Origin: Saccharomycopsis fibuligera x Saccharomycopsis cf. fibuligera
Lineage: Eukaryota; Ascomycota; Saccharomycetes; Ascoideales; Saccharomycopsidaceae
Assembly: GCA_001936135.1 (NCBI GenBank)
Contig: CP012817.1
Coordinates: 1,426,001-1,490,000, forward strand
DNA: 64,000 nucleotides
Direction of reading: 5' to 3'
The position numbers were made by a program, and so were the translations under genes. The notes beneath the pieces are model-generated. The model did not search any database, was not told the origin of the DNA, and worked only from the letters and a program-made list of their open reading frames with translations. How positions within the stretch are numbered: the first letter of the stretch is position 1; every line of letters starts with the position of its first letter. Below, piece by piece: positions 13,365-23,576 of this stretch.

Positions 13365-13739
13365 CAATCCAGTGCTTAGATGCAGCCATATTCTGCGCTG
13401 CCTGGCCCCAACATGCGCCACAGCGGCATCGAGCGAGGGTCTGCTGCACAGCATGCCATGCATGCACAGAAAAAAAGAAAGGAGAAAATTTTTCTTTTTT
13501 TTTTTTTTTCCGTTGGTCTCATCGCCAGCATGCACAACCTTATTGCTGCTGGAGGCTTTTGCTTTTTTTTTTTTTTTTGTTCTTTCTTTTGCCGGAACGG
13601 TGTGAGATTATTTTATGATATAATATGTGGATGTCCGGCTGCTGTTTATTGGTTTTCTTCACGCTTTCATTTTGATCTCTTTTTGTCTTCTGTCTCTTTT
13701 TGCCAATCCTGCAGACGGCACTGAACAATCACTTTCACA

Positions 13740-15371
13740 ATGTCAAAGCTTTTCAAGAGCAAAATCAAGGAGAATCAGGTCCCCCTTGAGGACGTTGAGT
13801 CTTCCACCTACTCCGGGCAAATTGCCCCATTGGAAAAAAACAAAAAGAACTTTGGTAAACTTTCAGCCTTTGGACTTATTTTCAATAGAATGGTGGGCAC
13901 AGGTATTTTTGCTACCACTTCTACCATTTACAACCTTTCCGGGTCTGTCGGGCTTTCCCTTATTTTGTGGGCCGTTGGTTCTTCCATTGCCCTTGCTGGG
14001 TTGTACGTCTACATGGAATTTGGTTCGGCCATTCAGAAAAATGGTGGGGAAAAGAACTACTTAGAATACGTTTACTCAAAGCCAAAGTTCTTTGTCACTT
14101 GCATGTATGCTGCTTATGTGTTTTTCCTCGGTTGGGCTTCCGGTAACTCCATTGTGTTTGGTGAGTATATCTTGACTGCCGCTGACGTTGAAGTCACCAG
14201 ATGGAATCAGCGTGGCATTGGTATTGCTTGTATCACGTTCGCGTTCCTTGTGCACTCCATCAATGTCAGAGCTGGTGCCTATTTGCAAAATCTTCTCGGT
14301 TTGTTCAAGCTTGTAATTATATTGATTATCACTGTTACTGGTTTCGTTGCCCTTGGGGGCCACATCAAGGGTGCTCCAGGTACCGCAAACTTCCACAACT
14401 CGTTTAAAGGTGGAGAGGTCACCGGGTATGGTGTGGTTACCGCATTATACAATATCATTTGGTCATTTATTGGTTACTCCAATGCGAACTACGCTCTTGG
14501 TGAAGTCAAAGATCCAATTCGCACATTGAAGATTTCTGGTCCTATTGCCGTTGTCTTCTTGGCCATCATTTACATGTTGGTTAACATTGCTTACTATGCC
14601 GTGGTGCCATTGGACCAGCTTGCCACTAGTGGACGTATCGTCGCTGCCAACTTTTTCCGCATCTGCTTTGGTAAACAGTCTGAAAAGGCTGTCAGTGTGA
14701 TTGTTGCCCTTAGTGCTCTTGGTAATGTCATGTCTGTGATTTTCTCTCAAGGTAGAGTTATCCAACAGCTTGGTCGTGAAGGCGTCTTGCCATTTTCTCG
14801 TTTTTTTGCCACCCAAAAGCCATTCAATACTCCATTTGTCGGTCTTTTTCAACATTACATTGTTTGTGTGATTACCATTATTGCCCCACCACCAGGTGAT
14901 GCCTACAACTTTATTATGAATTTGATTTCTTACCCATTGAACATTGTCAACTTGTTTGTCGGTATTGGATTAATCTACTTGACCGTCCAGGCCAAGCGGG
15001 GCAAGCTCGGCTGGAACCCACCAATCAAGGCCACTTTGCCTGTCTCAATTTACTTTACCTTGGCCTCCGCATACTTGGTTGTTGCGCCATATCTTGCCCC
15101 AGTCAAAGGTCAAAGTGTTTACGAAAGCTTGCCATACTGGTTGCACTGTGTGGTTGGTATTGCAATCTTTGCCTTTGGCGGTCTTTACTGGCTTGTCTGG
15201 GCCATTATTTTGCCAAAATTGGGCGGCTACTACTTGTATTCTAAGCCAGAATTGGATGAAGATGATGGATTCTGGAGAACTAGAATTATCAGAGTTAAAA
15301 ACGGTGAGCAGCCTCCAGTGGCTGAAGAAGAATACTTGCCAGAAAGCAAGGAGAGTCATCCAAACTTTTAG
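13740..15371 (+). CDS. MUP1: High-affinity methionine permease
   Basis: 543 residues, ATG at 13740. Plasma-membrane methionine (and cysteine) importer of the APC superfamily with about 12 membrane helices. Long blocks match yeast Mup1 as I remember it: NRMVGTGIFATTSTIYNLSG near residue 50, YVYMEFGSAIQKNGGEKNYL near 90, GWASGNS, DVEVTRWNQRGIG, IWSFIGYSNANYALGEVKDP near 245, SVIFSQGRVIQQLGREGVLP near 325 and IIAPPPGDAY. The start fits: a short basic hydrophilic N-tail ahead of helix 1. Codon use is strongly biased to preferred codons, suggesting high expression. It stands alone, with very long non-coding flanks on both sides that carry sulfur-type regulatory motifs. Confidence 0.96.
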   Translation: MSKLFKSKIKENQVPLEDVESSTYSGQIAPLEKNKKNFGKLSAFGLIFNRMVGTGIFATTSTIYNLSGSVGLSLILWAVGSSIALAGLYVYMEFGSAIQKNGGEKNYLEYVYSKPKFFVTCMYAAYVFFLGWASGNSIVFGEYILTAADVEVTRWNQRGIGIACITFAFLVHSINVRAGAYLQNLLGLFKLVIILIITVTGFVALGGHIKGAPGTANFHNSFKGGEVTGYGVVTALYNIIWSFIGYSNANYALGEVKDPIRTLKISGPIAVVFLAIIYMLVNIAYYAVVPLDQLATSGRIVAANFFRICFGKQSEKAVSVIVALSALGNVMSVIFSQGRVIQQLGREGVLPFSRFFATQKPFNTPFVGLFQHYIVCVITIIAPPPGDAYNFIMNLISYPLNIVNLFVGIGLIYLTVQAKRGKLGWNPPIKATLPVSIYFTLASAYLVVAPYLAPVKGQSVYESLPYWLHCVVGIAIFAFGGLYWLVWAIILPKLGGYYLYSKPELDEDDGFWRTRIIRVKNGEQPPVAEEEYLPESKESHPNF

Positions 15372-17988
15372 TCCCTTTTGGTCATTTTAATCATACTTTT
15401 TGTTTTCTGACTTTTTTTTTGTTTTTCCCTCTCTTTTGATTTGGTCTTTGCTATTTGTTGCTTTGGTTTTTTTCTTACTTCATGGTTTCCCTACAGGTTT
15501 GTTTCAACAACTACCGCTTTTTATCACTATTGTTTTGCGTTTGCGTTTGCGTTTATTGCTTGCTGTTTTTTCGTCTTTTTGTTCTCTCAGGTCTCAACTA
15601 TCTTTTTGTCTTAATGTCATTTAAACCACACTTTTTTCACTTCTTTATTACTGTGGCTTTCTCTATAATATTACCTTGCTTTGGTGGAAGCCACCTTTTT
15701 TAGCCTTTTATCAATTTATTAACATTGTTCGCTCATTAACTTATCAAATTGCGCAGTTGAGTTGTTTCATCACTATCAGGTTAGCTTTTTAATTTCTTTA
15801 ATTTTTTTTTTTATATATTTGCACTGCCGAAGTCAAAACTTCTGAGTCATCTTTCGATAGGTTTCTTGCATATACACAATTGCATATTTTCATGTGGATT
15901 ATGAGATATTTACTTGACGTATTCAAACGTAGCATTGGCATACTGTTGCAGTAACAACATGGCGTACACTATCCTAATGAAAAGCAAGGATAGCAGAACG
16001 CATATTGTGTGTCTACCTAGTCTACCTCGCATTAAATTGTTTTTAGAGGGTCGTTGCCGTGTGCGAGTGTATGGATTATGAGATATTACCACATTTGGAT
16101 ACCTACAGTACACAATCCGTGAAAAAAAATTAAATATAATGTTCGAGAACGCCACAGTTTCTGAACAGAATATTCTTTTTTTTTTTTTTTTTTTTTTTTT
16201 TTTATTGGCACGTTTGTAGAGTACGGCCCAACAGTAGACGGCTAAGGCTGTTGCTCAAACAGCTTTGAGTTCCTATTGCCGCAGAGCAATGTTTGTGGCT
16301 ACATGGAGCTTTAGAGAATGCTGGGCAGACTAGTTCACGCATATATAGAGTGACAGGCGCAGGCTTAACCGAATAATTTGCGACTGGCATTTGCAGCCGG
16401 TGGAGCAGTCTATAGATGTGGCCAGATGAGAAGCCACAGTCTAGCGTGTGTGTATACGTTTACGGATCACCAGCTGTCAAAAAGCACGCTGGCGGAACGC
16501 TTATTATGTTAGCCGCCTGGCTGCAAGATCGCCCGCTAGCGCACTTGATGCGCTTAGCTCACTGTGGCTCACTCATTAATTGTTAATTGCGACACAGGGT
16601 TCTGGGGAACAACTGTGGCTTGTAATTTGACGTTGCGGGAGCAGAAAGAAAGAGAAACTATAGTAAAATCAGCCTATGTTATGCTGATTGTCTGTTATGA
16701 CTAAAGCTAGCAACTGCATGCGTCTTATAAAGTAGTTGGCGAACACTGTCTTTGACGATATGGAAGTAGAAGCGGCGCAGGTACAGAGGCAAAATGATCA
16801 GAAGGAAAAGAAACGTTCCAAGTGGTAGTGTGGCTTGATGAAACCAAACCAAGAACGAAAAAAAAAAAAAAAAAAAAAAATTAAAGCTCTTGCTCCAACT
16901 TTTTCTTTAGACTATGAGTGCTAGATCTTTCATTGACGATGTGTTAGCACAGCTACTCAAAAGTATTTTAAAAAAGAAAACTGGAGTATTTCCCAAAATA
17001 ATATATCGTGCCGTTCGCAGTCTGTTGGTTGAAGCCTTTAGTCTTCTACTTTCATTTCCATGAACTGTAGTTCCCATAATCAATGGTCTTCGCTACATAC
17101 TATGATTTTGAAAAACTTCTTTATCATGTGGATATTTTTTTTTCTTTGTTTTTATTTATTTATTCGCAGGTCACTACCGTTAAATCTGGTTGGTGTTTCA
17201 CACCTTGCGTTGGTCCCCGCGTCTCCAACAATGGCATTTTTTTCGATTAATCAGTAGCACAAAGTTTCCTATATTGAATAATAACAAAAATTAATTACTT
17301 TTCAAGGTAAATTAGCTTGGCTCGCTTCGCTCTATTAATTTGCTCAAACCATGCAGTTTATTACCAACATGCATGAAAAGCCCGTACGTCAAGATTTTTG
17401 AATAGTAATACAGTTGTGGCCCAACATGAAGGATTCATTGGCTTATTTTTTCTTCAAGTAACTATCTGCTTCAACTAAAAAGTCACGGCCAACACTAAGT
17501 GTAGTAGTTGGCGTTGCCGGAGTTCGCTCAATAGCATATAGCTGGGAATTTGGTGTACATGTCACATTCGTCATGCAGGTCTTTACTTATTCTGTACGTA
17601 GTACCTGCAATACAACCTCAAACGGGGAGAGCGAACAAGACTAGAAAACCAAAAGACAGATGGGCAGATAAGTAGATAAATAAACTAACATACAATATTA
17701 TTTCAACTATTACACTAAAAGTACAAACTAAAATTATACAAATAATTATACAGGCGCAGACCGAAAGGCTCAAAACTATACAAATATGGTTAGTAGCAAA
17801 GAAAAGAGAGGAGGAAAAATAAAGCAGATCCAAAACGCTTTGCAATAAAAAAAAAAAAAAAAAAACATCAAAAAGCAGAAACAAATAAACAAACAAGCAA
17901 TTTGGAGAAGAAAAAATAGAACTCGAAACCAAAACAAAACAAATACAAAAAACAGAGCAGCAGCCATGCTATGTTAAACTATCGGCTT
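15372..17988. other. Unusually long convergent intergenic region, MUP1 / TLC-domain gene
   Basis: 2.6 kb between two 3' ends, where yeast usually has a few hundred bases or less. The first 350 bp are T-rich MUP1 3' flank. It holds T28 (16176-16203), A23 (16858-16880), five ACTGTGGC octamers (separate entry), a copy of CGCCCGCTAGCG (16530-16541) also found in the array upstream of MUP1, and TATAAA (16726-16731) followed by a 22-codon ATG frame (16760-16828). No protein gene is convincing. A non-coding transcript or the remains of a lost gene are both possible. Confidence 0.6.
15650..16619. promoter_or_regulatory. Cluster of five ACTGTGGC (Met31/32-type) octamers
   Basis: ACTGTGGC occurs at 15650-15657 (+), 16151-16158 (-, full form GAAACTGTGGC), 16433-16440 (-), 16561-16568 (+) and 16612-16619 (+, as AACTGTGGC). 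My eye scan found no other copy in the 64 kb. The octamer is the core of the Saccharomyces Met31/32 element. Both flanking genes end here, so no known coding promoter explains it. Confidence 0.55.
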
Positions 17989-20445
17989 TTAGCTTTCATC
18001 GGACATGTAACTATCCATGTCAGAAGCATTCTCATCGGCGTATAACCCACTACTAATTACCGCGCCTGAGGGGCCGCCAACATTACTACCGTGATGGTTG
18101 CTGTTGTTGCTGTTGTTGTTGTTGTTATTATCATAATCATCATAAATAGTTCTTTCTGTTGCATTCACGCTGCGATCATGTGCAAAGTCTTGTCCATGTG
18201 CTCGTTGCTGTAGCTGTTGTAGTTGTTGTGGATTCAAGCTCAGGTTTAAGTTTCTAGCAATTGCGGTGACTTCAACTGGGAATGGCGGCTCTTGATATCG
18301 ATCCTGACTATAACCTTGAGTTTCAATTTGATTTTCAAACAGCCGCTCGTCTGGATCATGGTATTGACTTCCGCTCTGGTCCAAGTGTTGTGTCTCGAGG
18401 AAATTTGAAATACCAACTCTATTAATACCGGCACGGCTATTACCATCACCATTAGCCCCATTAGCAGCAGAAAATTGTTTAACGATATTACTACTATCAA
18501 TACCGTTACTGCTATGGTCCAGGTATTTGCTGTCATTCATATTGCTATTAAAAGCGTTGTCAAAAGTGTCAAAATTGTTTGGTGATTGTGGAGGACTAGT
18601 GACGTTGATAGTTGGGTTTCTTGTAAATTCCAGTTGACTCACAACATTATTACTATAGTTTGGGTAGTTGAAGTTATTATTGTAATAATAATTGTCATCA
18701 TTGGCAACGTCAATATTATTGTTCATATTTGAATTGGATGAATTTTCGTTGCCTATATAATTCGGCTGATGGCGATTGCTGTTGTTTATGACATCATCTT
18801 TATTGAAATTGACAGCTTTTAAGTTGTTATTTTCATCTTTCGCAAATTGGTTCTCATTGACGTTGACATTAACGCTTTTACCACCATAATCATCATTATC
18901 GTCATCATCAGCACTGTTATCTTTGACATATTCATCACCATAATCATCATTGAAACTCTTCTTCTTTGCTTGTTCTTTTTCCTTTGCTTGTTCTTTTTCC
19001 TTTTTCCTATCTACCAAAACACACCAATTATCAAACATAATCACTTGGAGTAACAAGCTAAACCAACAAACATTTAGCAAATCTACTGTCACTAAACAAA
19101 CAGCAAGTACTATTAAGCATCCCAAATTACTATTGAATTTATCATTGAGGAAGCTCCACCAATCGACATTGCCAATAGCAAAACTAAAGCCATTACCAAG
19201 AGCAGCTTGGCTGAGCCTCTGAGCTGGGGAATGTCTAATCAAGTCCCAATTCAAGTACCCCTGCTTGAAAACCAACCAAGTCACGTACCCAGTCAACCCA
19301 ACTCGGAGCAGTAGAAAAGAAACCACAAGAACAAAATCATTAACTACCTTCACAATCGCAGGCAAAGCTTGAGGAAACAACAAGTAAAACCATCTCAAGT
19401 GCAAGAAAAATGTAGATAGGTCAATTATTACCATGTAGGGCAAAAATTGCATCATAAACGGTTTAAGGAAAACCAAATGAACAAGCATAAGAAGTGCTTG
19501 ATGAAGCATAAATAAATGGCCGAGGAAAATTACCTCACTGCAAAAATGAAAAACTAGCCAGAGGTGGTAGCCGATAGTTATAGCGCAAACAAATCCGCCG
19601 TACGGCGTGTAGGAATCAATAGCAAGGCTGTTGGCGCTGCCCCTGGTATTGACGTTGGCACTGTGGTGAACCTGTTGTAAAAGCTGATGTTGTGGGCTTT
19701 CGTAATATTCCAAGTCGTGTTGGTAAAAATCATCATAATTTGGAGTTTGGTAGGCAGGGATTCCAGTTGTCAGAGTATCTTCGCCAAAGCCAGAATTAGC
19801 AGCAGCAGCAGCAGTAGCAGCAGCAGCATTCTCAACATTGTAAGAAGAAGAGGCAGATGGTACAGCAGAAGAATAAGAAGAGAAAAACAAAGGCAAAGAT
19901 AAGGAAGATCCAGTATTCGGATTCAAAATTGGATCGTTGAGCAATGGCAACACTAACACAACAAGCATCGGCGTCACCACAAAACTAGTCACCATGATTT
20001 TCAAACTTGCAACATTCACTTTATCAGCCTTGGTGCGATACGTATTAGCGAACTTAGCCAATCTATCATTATCCCCAACAGTACCGTCATTACCATTGGC
20101 GCCGCCATTGTTCTTTCCGCGTCGACGTAATGCTTTGAGCCTAAGACGGTTAAGCCGGGCCTGCTGCTGTTCCTGTCGGTGACTATTGGGCACAGTTAAC
20201 CGCGCGGCCCATTGCCATCGCAGTAGAATCAACTCTACCGTCATAGCAATAGCCTGGCATAGAAGCACAGAGATCACTATTTCATGAAGATGTTGTCTGA
20301 GGATAACGAACCAGCCGTTGCTGTCATTGGAGAGAAAGTTGAAGTTGCTGTTGCTTTGGCTGTTGCCGCTGCCATCGCCACTAATTATGGAAAAGCGGTA
20401 TTTTTGCAACGGGTCCTGGTAGGCGAAAATGTAGCCGAGCAGCAT
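17989..20445 (-). CDS. Large TLC-domain membrane protein (Tda4/YPR114W-like) with long Asn/Asp-rich tail
   Basis: 818 residues, ATG at 20445. The hydrophobic part (about 45-490) has 7-8 likely helices and the conserved wording of the TLC (TRAM-LAG1-CLN8) group related to yeast Tda4 and YPR114W: LPLLNDPIL, TPYGGFVCAITIGYHLW, LKPFMMQFLPYMVIIDLSTF then FLHLRWFY, and VDLLNVCWFSLL. The family is ER or Golgi membrane with poorly known function. Two inserts break the domain: an Arg-rich loop near 90-140 and a Ser/Ala/Gln-rich loop near 185-275. From about 500 the protein is a hydrophilic Asn/Asp/Ser tail, probably cytosolic. A shorter relative lies 2.2 kb away, across CAB2. Confidence 0.82.
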   Translation of the reverse strand: MLLGYIFAYQDPLQKYRFSIISGDGSGNSQSNSNFNFLSNDSNGWFVILRQHLHEIVISVLLCQAIAMTVELILLRWQWAARLTVPNSHRQEQQQARLNRLRLKALRRRGKNNGGANGNDGTVGDNDRLAKFANTYRTKADKVNVASLKIMVTSFVVTPMLVVLVLPLLNDPILNPNTGSSLSLPLFFSSYSSAVPSASSSYNVENAAAATAAAAANSGFGEDTLTTGIPAYQTPNYDDFYQHDLEYYESPQHQLLQQVHHSANVNTRGSANSLAIDSYTPYGGFVCAITIGYHLWLVFHFCSEVIFLGHLFMLHQALLMLVHLVFLKPFMMQFLPYMVIIDLSTFFLHLRWFYLLFPQALPAIVKVVNDFVLVVSFLLLRVGLTGYVTWLVFKQGYLNWDLIRHSPAQRLSQAALGNGFSFAIGNVDWWSFLNDKFNSNLGCLIVLAVCLVTVDLLNVCWFSLLLQVIMFDNWCVLVDRKKEKEQAKEKEQAKKKSFNDDYGDEYVKDNSADDDDNDDYGGKSVNVNVNENQFAKDENNNLKAVNFNKDDVINNSNRHQPNYIGNENSSNSNMNNNIDVANDDNYYYNNNFNYPNYSNNVVSQLEFTRNPTINVTSPPQSPNNFDTFDNAFNSNMNDSKYLDHSSNGIDSSNIVKQFSAANGANGDGNSRAGINRVGISNFLETQHLDQSGSQYHDPDERLFENQIETQGYSQDRYQEPPFPVEVTAIARNLNLSLNPQQLQQLQQRAHGQDFAHDRSVNATERTIYDDYDNNNNNNSNNSNHHGSNVGGPSGAVISSGLYADENASDMDSYMSDES

Positions 20446-20840
20446 TGAGGAAACATTTGAGTGTGTCAGGCAGGAAGCGAGTATGCTGGCTATTATGTGT
20501 TGTGGCGGTTTGGACTGACTGGCTGACTTCTTGGGTGTCTTTATTGGAGATTTTCAATATTTTGCGATCGTATTCATTCGCTTTCCCTCGCTGGTTGTCC
20601 AGTGAGGAGACTCCGCAGGGGCAATTTTTCCGATGCTTCCGATGACCTGCGGCTAAGTCCCGCGGCAGCGGTACAAAAGGGTGTACGCTTACTGTTCAAA
20701 TACAATTGATACTACTATGTAGTGGGAACGCACCGTACAGTTTGAGGTACACTCATTGCATTACTTACATTAACACCAAGTCAAGGAAACATTATGTTGG
20801 ATGGAGCGTCCATTCCATACATGAATAAACGCCACACTAT
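20446..20840. other. Intergenic: promoter of large TLC gene, CAB2 3' flank
   Basis: 395 bp. No distinct element recognised. Confidence 0.7.
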
Positions 20841-21953
20841 TCAAGCACTAGATATCCATTTCTCATGAAGCTTGAGCACCTCCGGAATAAACGTCTCCTC
20901 AATAGTCTTGTTCTCATTACTACCCACTCTGAACCATTTGTGCTGATGCTGTGCTCCTTCAACAAATACCACTTCGTATTTTCTAGTTTGCAATAAGTTG
21001 CCAATTACCAATCCTTGGTTGTATCTCTGCAACGAGGCTACACATTTTCTTAAAAGCAACGCTTTGTCCGTCTCAAGCTTGAAAGAAATAACATAGGCAC
21101 CAGGACACCACGAATCAACAATTCTTGAGAGAAATTTGGGAACCGGGGACAAATTGATGGTGAGCCCGCCGTTTTTCCCCGAGGATATTTGCGGCTGGCT
21201 GGCGTGGCTGCTGTTACTACTAGTCGTACTTGCTCCCGTGTCACCCGATTGAATCTTGTGGTGAGGAAGCTTAGATTCCGGAATGAAAAAATCGCTCACT
21301 GCCGCTGCCAAATAGATTACCACTTGTCTAGTTTTGCTTTGATAAATACTGCGAAGAGTCTCGCAAATCAACTTTAAAGAGTACAAGTATTGATTAACCG
21401 TGGTAAATGGCACTAACAAAAGATGTTTGTTTTGTTTATGGTAATTGTACTTGTCCAAAATGTTCGACAACTTGGATGAGTATTCCGGCTTAATTTCAAG
21501 AGTATGCTGCAGCGAAGTTGGATTACGCCAAACGTAATCCAAGAAGTTCTCGTGATGTGGATCAGTGCTGAAATGACGCAAGTATGGCATGAAGCTAAGC
21601 TCACGGTACAAAAAAATCACCACGTATCCGCGATCAAGAAACTCCTCGGTACTGACGCTGCCCCGGGTGCCGGCACTGAAATTGTCAATAAAACGCACAG
21701 TATTATTTTCCAAAGGAACCGTGGTGCCCCCCGAGGTGACCACCGCAATTTTTTTGTCTGGATTGTGGAGCAAATGGTACTGGACAAACTGGGTGATGGC
21801 GACGGCGATATCTTGCAAGTATGGCGGAGGAGCATTAGCGATAAAGTACTGGGACTCATCGTGGGATTGGGCCACGGGGAGATTGTCCAAGGTACGGTCA
21901 ATGGCCTTGGAAAGGTTTGGTTGGTATGTCTTCAAAGGGTGTTCGTCACTCAT
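20841..21953 (-). CDS. CAB2: Phosphopantothenate-cysteine ligase
   Basis: 370 residues, ATG at 21953. Catalyses the second step of coenzyme A synthesis from pantothenate, joining 4'-phosphopantothenate to cysteine with a nucleotide triphosphate. The eukaryotic CoaB-type fold is shown by IAVVTSGGTTVPLENNTVRF near residue 70 and IDNFSAGTRGSVSTEEFL, with YLAAAVSDFFIPE in the middle and VISFKLETD then VIGNLLQTRKYEVVFV toward the end. A Ser/Thr-rich insert of about 30 residues precedes LTINLSPVPKFL. Length is typical for yeast (about 365). It is divergent from the short TLC gene. Confidence 0.95.
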   Translation of the reverse strand: MSDEHPLKTYQPNLSKAIDRTLDNLPVAQSHDESQYFIANAPPPYLQDIAVAITQFVQYHLLHNPDKKIAVVTSGGTTVPLENNTVRFIDNFSAGTRGSVSTEEFLDRGYVVIFLYRELSFMPYLRHFSTDPHHENFLDYVWRNPTSLQHTLEIKPEYSSKLSNILDKYNYHKQNKHLLLVPFTTVNQYLYSLKLICETLRSIYQSKTRQVVIYLAAAVSDFFIPESKLPHHKIQSGDTGASTTSSNSSHASQPQISSGKNGGLTINLSPVPKFLSRIVDSWCPGAYVISFKLETDKALLLRKCVASLQRYNQGLVIGNLLQTRKYEVVFVEGAQHQHKWFRVGSNENKTIEETFIPEVLKLHEKWISSA

Positions 21954-22616
21954 TGTGTTGTGTGGCCCAGAGTAAGTGAGTAAGTGAGTGTGGCAGTTGA
22001 TTGGTACCTCTCTCTATCAATGGATCCGAGATGCTCTCAAAAGAGAATCTGGGGACGATTGTGTCAGCAAAATTGAGCTAAAAACGGGCGGTGGCAGCTT
22101 TGACAGGTGACGTCGCTTGAATTACCAGACAGGGGCTCATAACCAAATGGAGGTCATATTATGTAATATACGAGTAAGAATTATTTGTAATCAAAGTGTA
22201 AGGATGATTTAAGAGCACCCATACACCATAATGCTTTATCATATGATACATACATCAATACACATTATTATACAGTGGAGAAAAGCATGTGCCAAATGCG
22301 TGGCTTTTTGGCGATAATCTTCACTTTCTTCTCTAGTTGATTTTCTTTTTTTTTTCCTTTATTTCAGTTACAACTTCGATTTCAACTTCGCTTTCAGGAA
22401 CATTCATTGAAAAAAAAAAAAAAAAAAAAAACAGTTATAAGTCCCCCCTCCCGACTCGAACAGGTTGCGCAGCTGTCCATCAACACATACACACACACGT
22501 TCTGCCTGTATCTCCAGTGAACCCTTTTTCCTCCGTTTTAGTTGCTTCTATCATCCACGTCACACTCTCTTAGTTTTGCTTTATTCAACTCATACATCCC
22601 CCCATCAACATTGATA
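21954..22616. promoter_or_regulatory. Divergent promoter region, CAB2 / short TLC gene
   Basis: 663 bp, with an A-run at about 22411-22430 and pyrimidine-rich stretches (about 22340-22380) that would favour open chromatin. The reading frame upstream of 22617 has no ATG. Confidence 0.55.
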
Positions 22617-23576
22617 ATGCCCTCTCTAGTACAAAAATATCTCTATGACTTCTCAGTCTACGACGATCCGCTTCTCGAACACGTTCACTTTCCGCTCATT
22701 GATGAATATGTTGCGCCATATGTTAATTTCGGCAAGTTGCCCATCCATATCCATGAACTTGTCTTTTTTTACTTGATTTACACCTTCATCTTCAACCTCA
22801 GTAACAAGCTTGCTCCAATTTTGCTTTCCAAAGTATGGCGTACTCTCAAGCTCAAGGACCAGATATATTTCCACATTCATGTGGTCTCTATGGTGCAATG
22901 CGTTTTCTTGCTCATGCTCATTTTCCCTATGTTTAATGACCCTGTGCTCAAAGAAGACCGCATCTTTGGCTATACTCCATACGGTGGGCTAGTAGCCTCT
23001 GCCGCCAGCGGGTATTTCCTTTGGGACACAATTAGTGCCATTTACTACATCAAGTATTTTGGCGTTGGTTTTGCTGTGCATGGGTTAATATCATTTTTTG
23101 TGTCCTTTATCGCTTTCAACCCGTTCATCATGTATTATGCTCCGGTGTTTTTATTGTTTGAAATTAGTACCCCATTTTTGAATATCCGTTGGTTTGATTT
23201 GAAATTAAAAGGCTGCTTCAGTGAGACTTTTGTTCTTCTTAATAATATTATCCTCATTGTTTTGTTTTTCGTGGTGAGAATTTGTTGGGGTTGGTACCAG
23301 ATTGGTAATTTAGCCATTGACTTTTACCATGTTAAAGATGATGCTAGATTCCCATGGTTGTTTGCTACAGTTATCTTGGTGGGGAACTTTGTGTTGGATA
23401 TTTTGAATGTTTACTGGTTCAGCTTGATGGCCAAGATTGCATGCAAGACCATCCAAAAATTGATTAAGGGCGAAAGATCAAATTTGCAAATTGACGAAGA
23501 AACCATCAAGAGAAGAAAAAGAGAAGAAAAGCAACAAGAACTTGAACAGTTGCAAGACAGCGTGCAATCATTGTGA
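22617..23576 (+). CDS. TLC-domain membrane protein (Tda4/YPR114W-like)
   Basis: 319 residues. I start at the ATG at 22617; the frame is open 25 codons further up but without an ATG. Seven or so helices fill residues 45-290. Shared with the larger TLC protein to the left are FNDPVL, TPYGGLVASAASGYFLWD, FNPFIMYYAPVFLLFEISTP then FLNIRWFDL, and LDILNVYWFSLM. The C-terminus is a charged Lys/Glu/Gln segment (coiled coil likely). This is the ordinary family size, so the neighbour is the expanded copy. Function is poorly known; membrane trafficking or lipid roles are typical guesses for TLC proteins. Confidence 0.87.
   Translation: MPSLVQKYLYDFSVYDDPLLEHVHFPLIDEYVAPYVNFGKLPIHIHELVFFYLIYTFIFNLSNKLAPILLSKVWRTLKLKDQIYFHIHVVSMVQCVFLLMLIFPMFNDPVLKEDRIFGYTPYGGLVASAASGYFLWDTISAIYYIKYFGVGFAVHGLISFFVSFIAFNPFIMYYAPVFLLFEISTPFLNIRWFDLKLKGCFSETFVLLNNIILIVLFFVVRICWGWYQIGNLAIDFYHVKDDARFPWLFATVILVGNFVLDILNVYWFSLMAKIACKTIQKLIKGERSNLQIDEETIKRRKREEKQQELEQLQDSVQSL

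Larger units (their letters stand above)
10324..13739. other. Long divergent intergenic region, FHA kinase / MUP1
   Basis: 3.4 kb without a convincing gene. It includes an inverted repeat CAGACGC/GCGTCTG (11292-11311) that contains ACGCGT, an AT dinucleotide run (about 11475-11492), a GGTTTC/GAAACC hairpin (about 11755-11772), a GTTT run (about 13113-13134), T-runs at about 13497-13511 and 13563-13578, and the MUP1 regulatory sites listed separately. The stretch 11520-12250 is less AT-rich than its surroundings and could hold a non-coding RNA, but I could not assign one. Confidence 0.6.

Noticed and set aside
22447-22466. GTTCGAGTC on the minus strand, like a tRNA box B
   Set aside because: No box A or cloverleaf partner at the right distance.
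22542-22616. 25-codon N-terminal extension of the short TLC protein
   Set aside because: The upstream frame begins at a TTG and has no ATG; the ATG at 22617 gives a family-sized protein.
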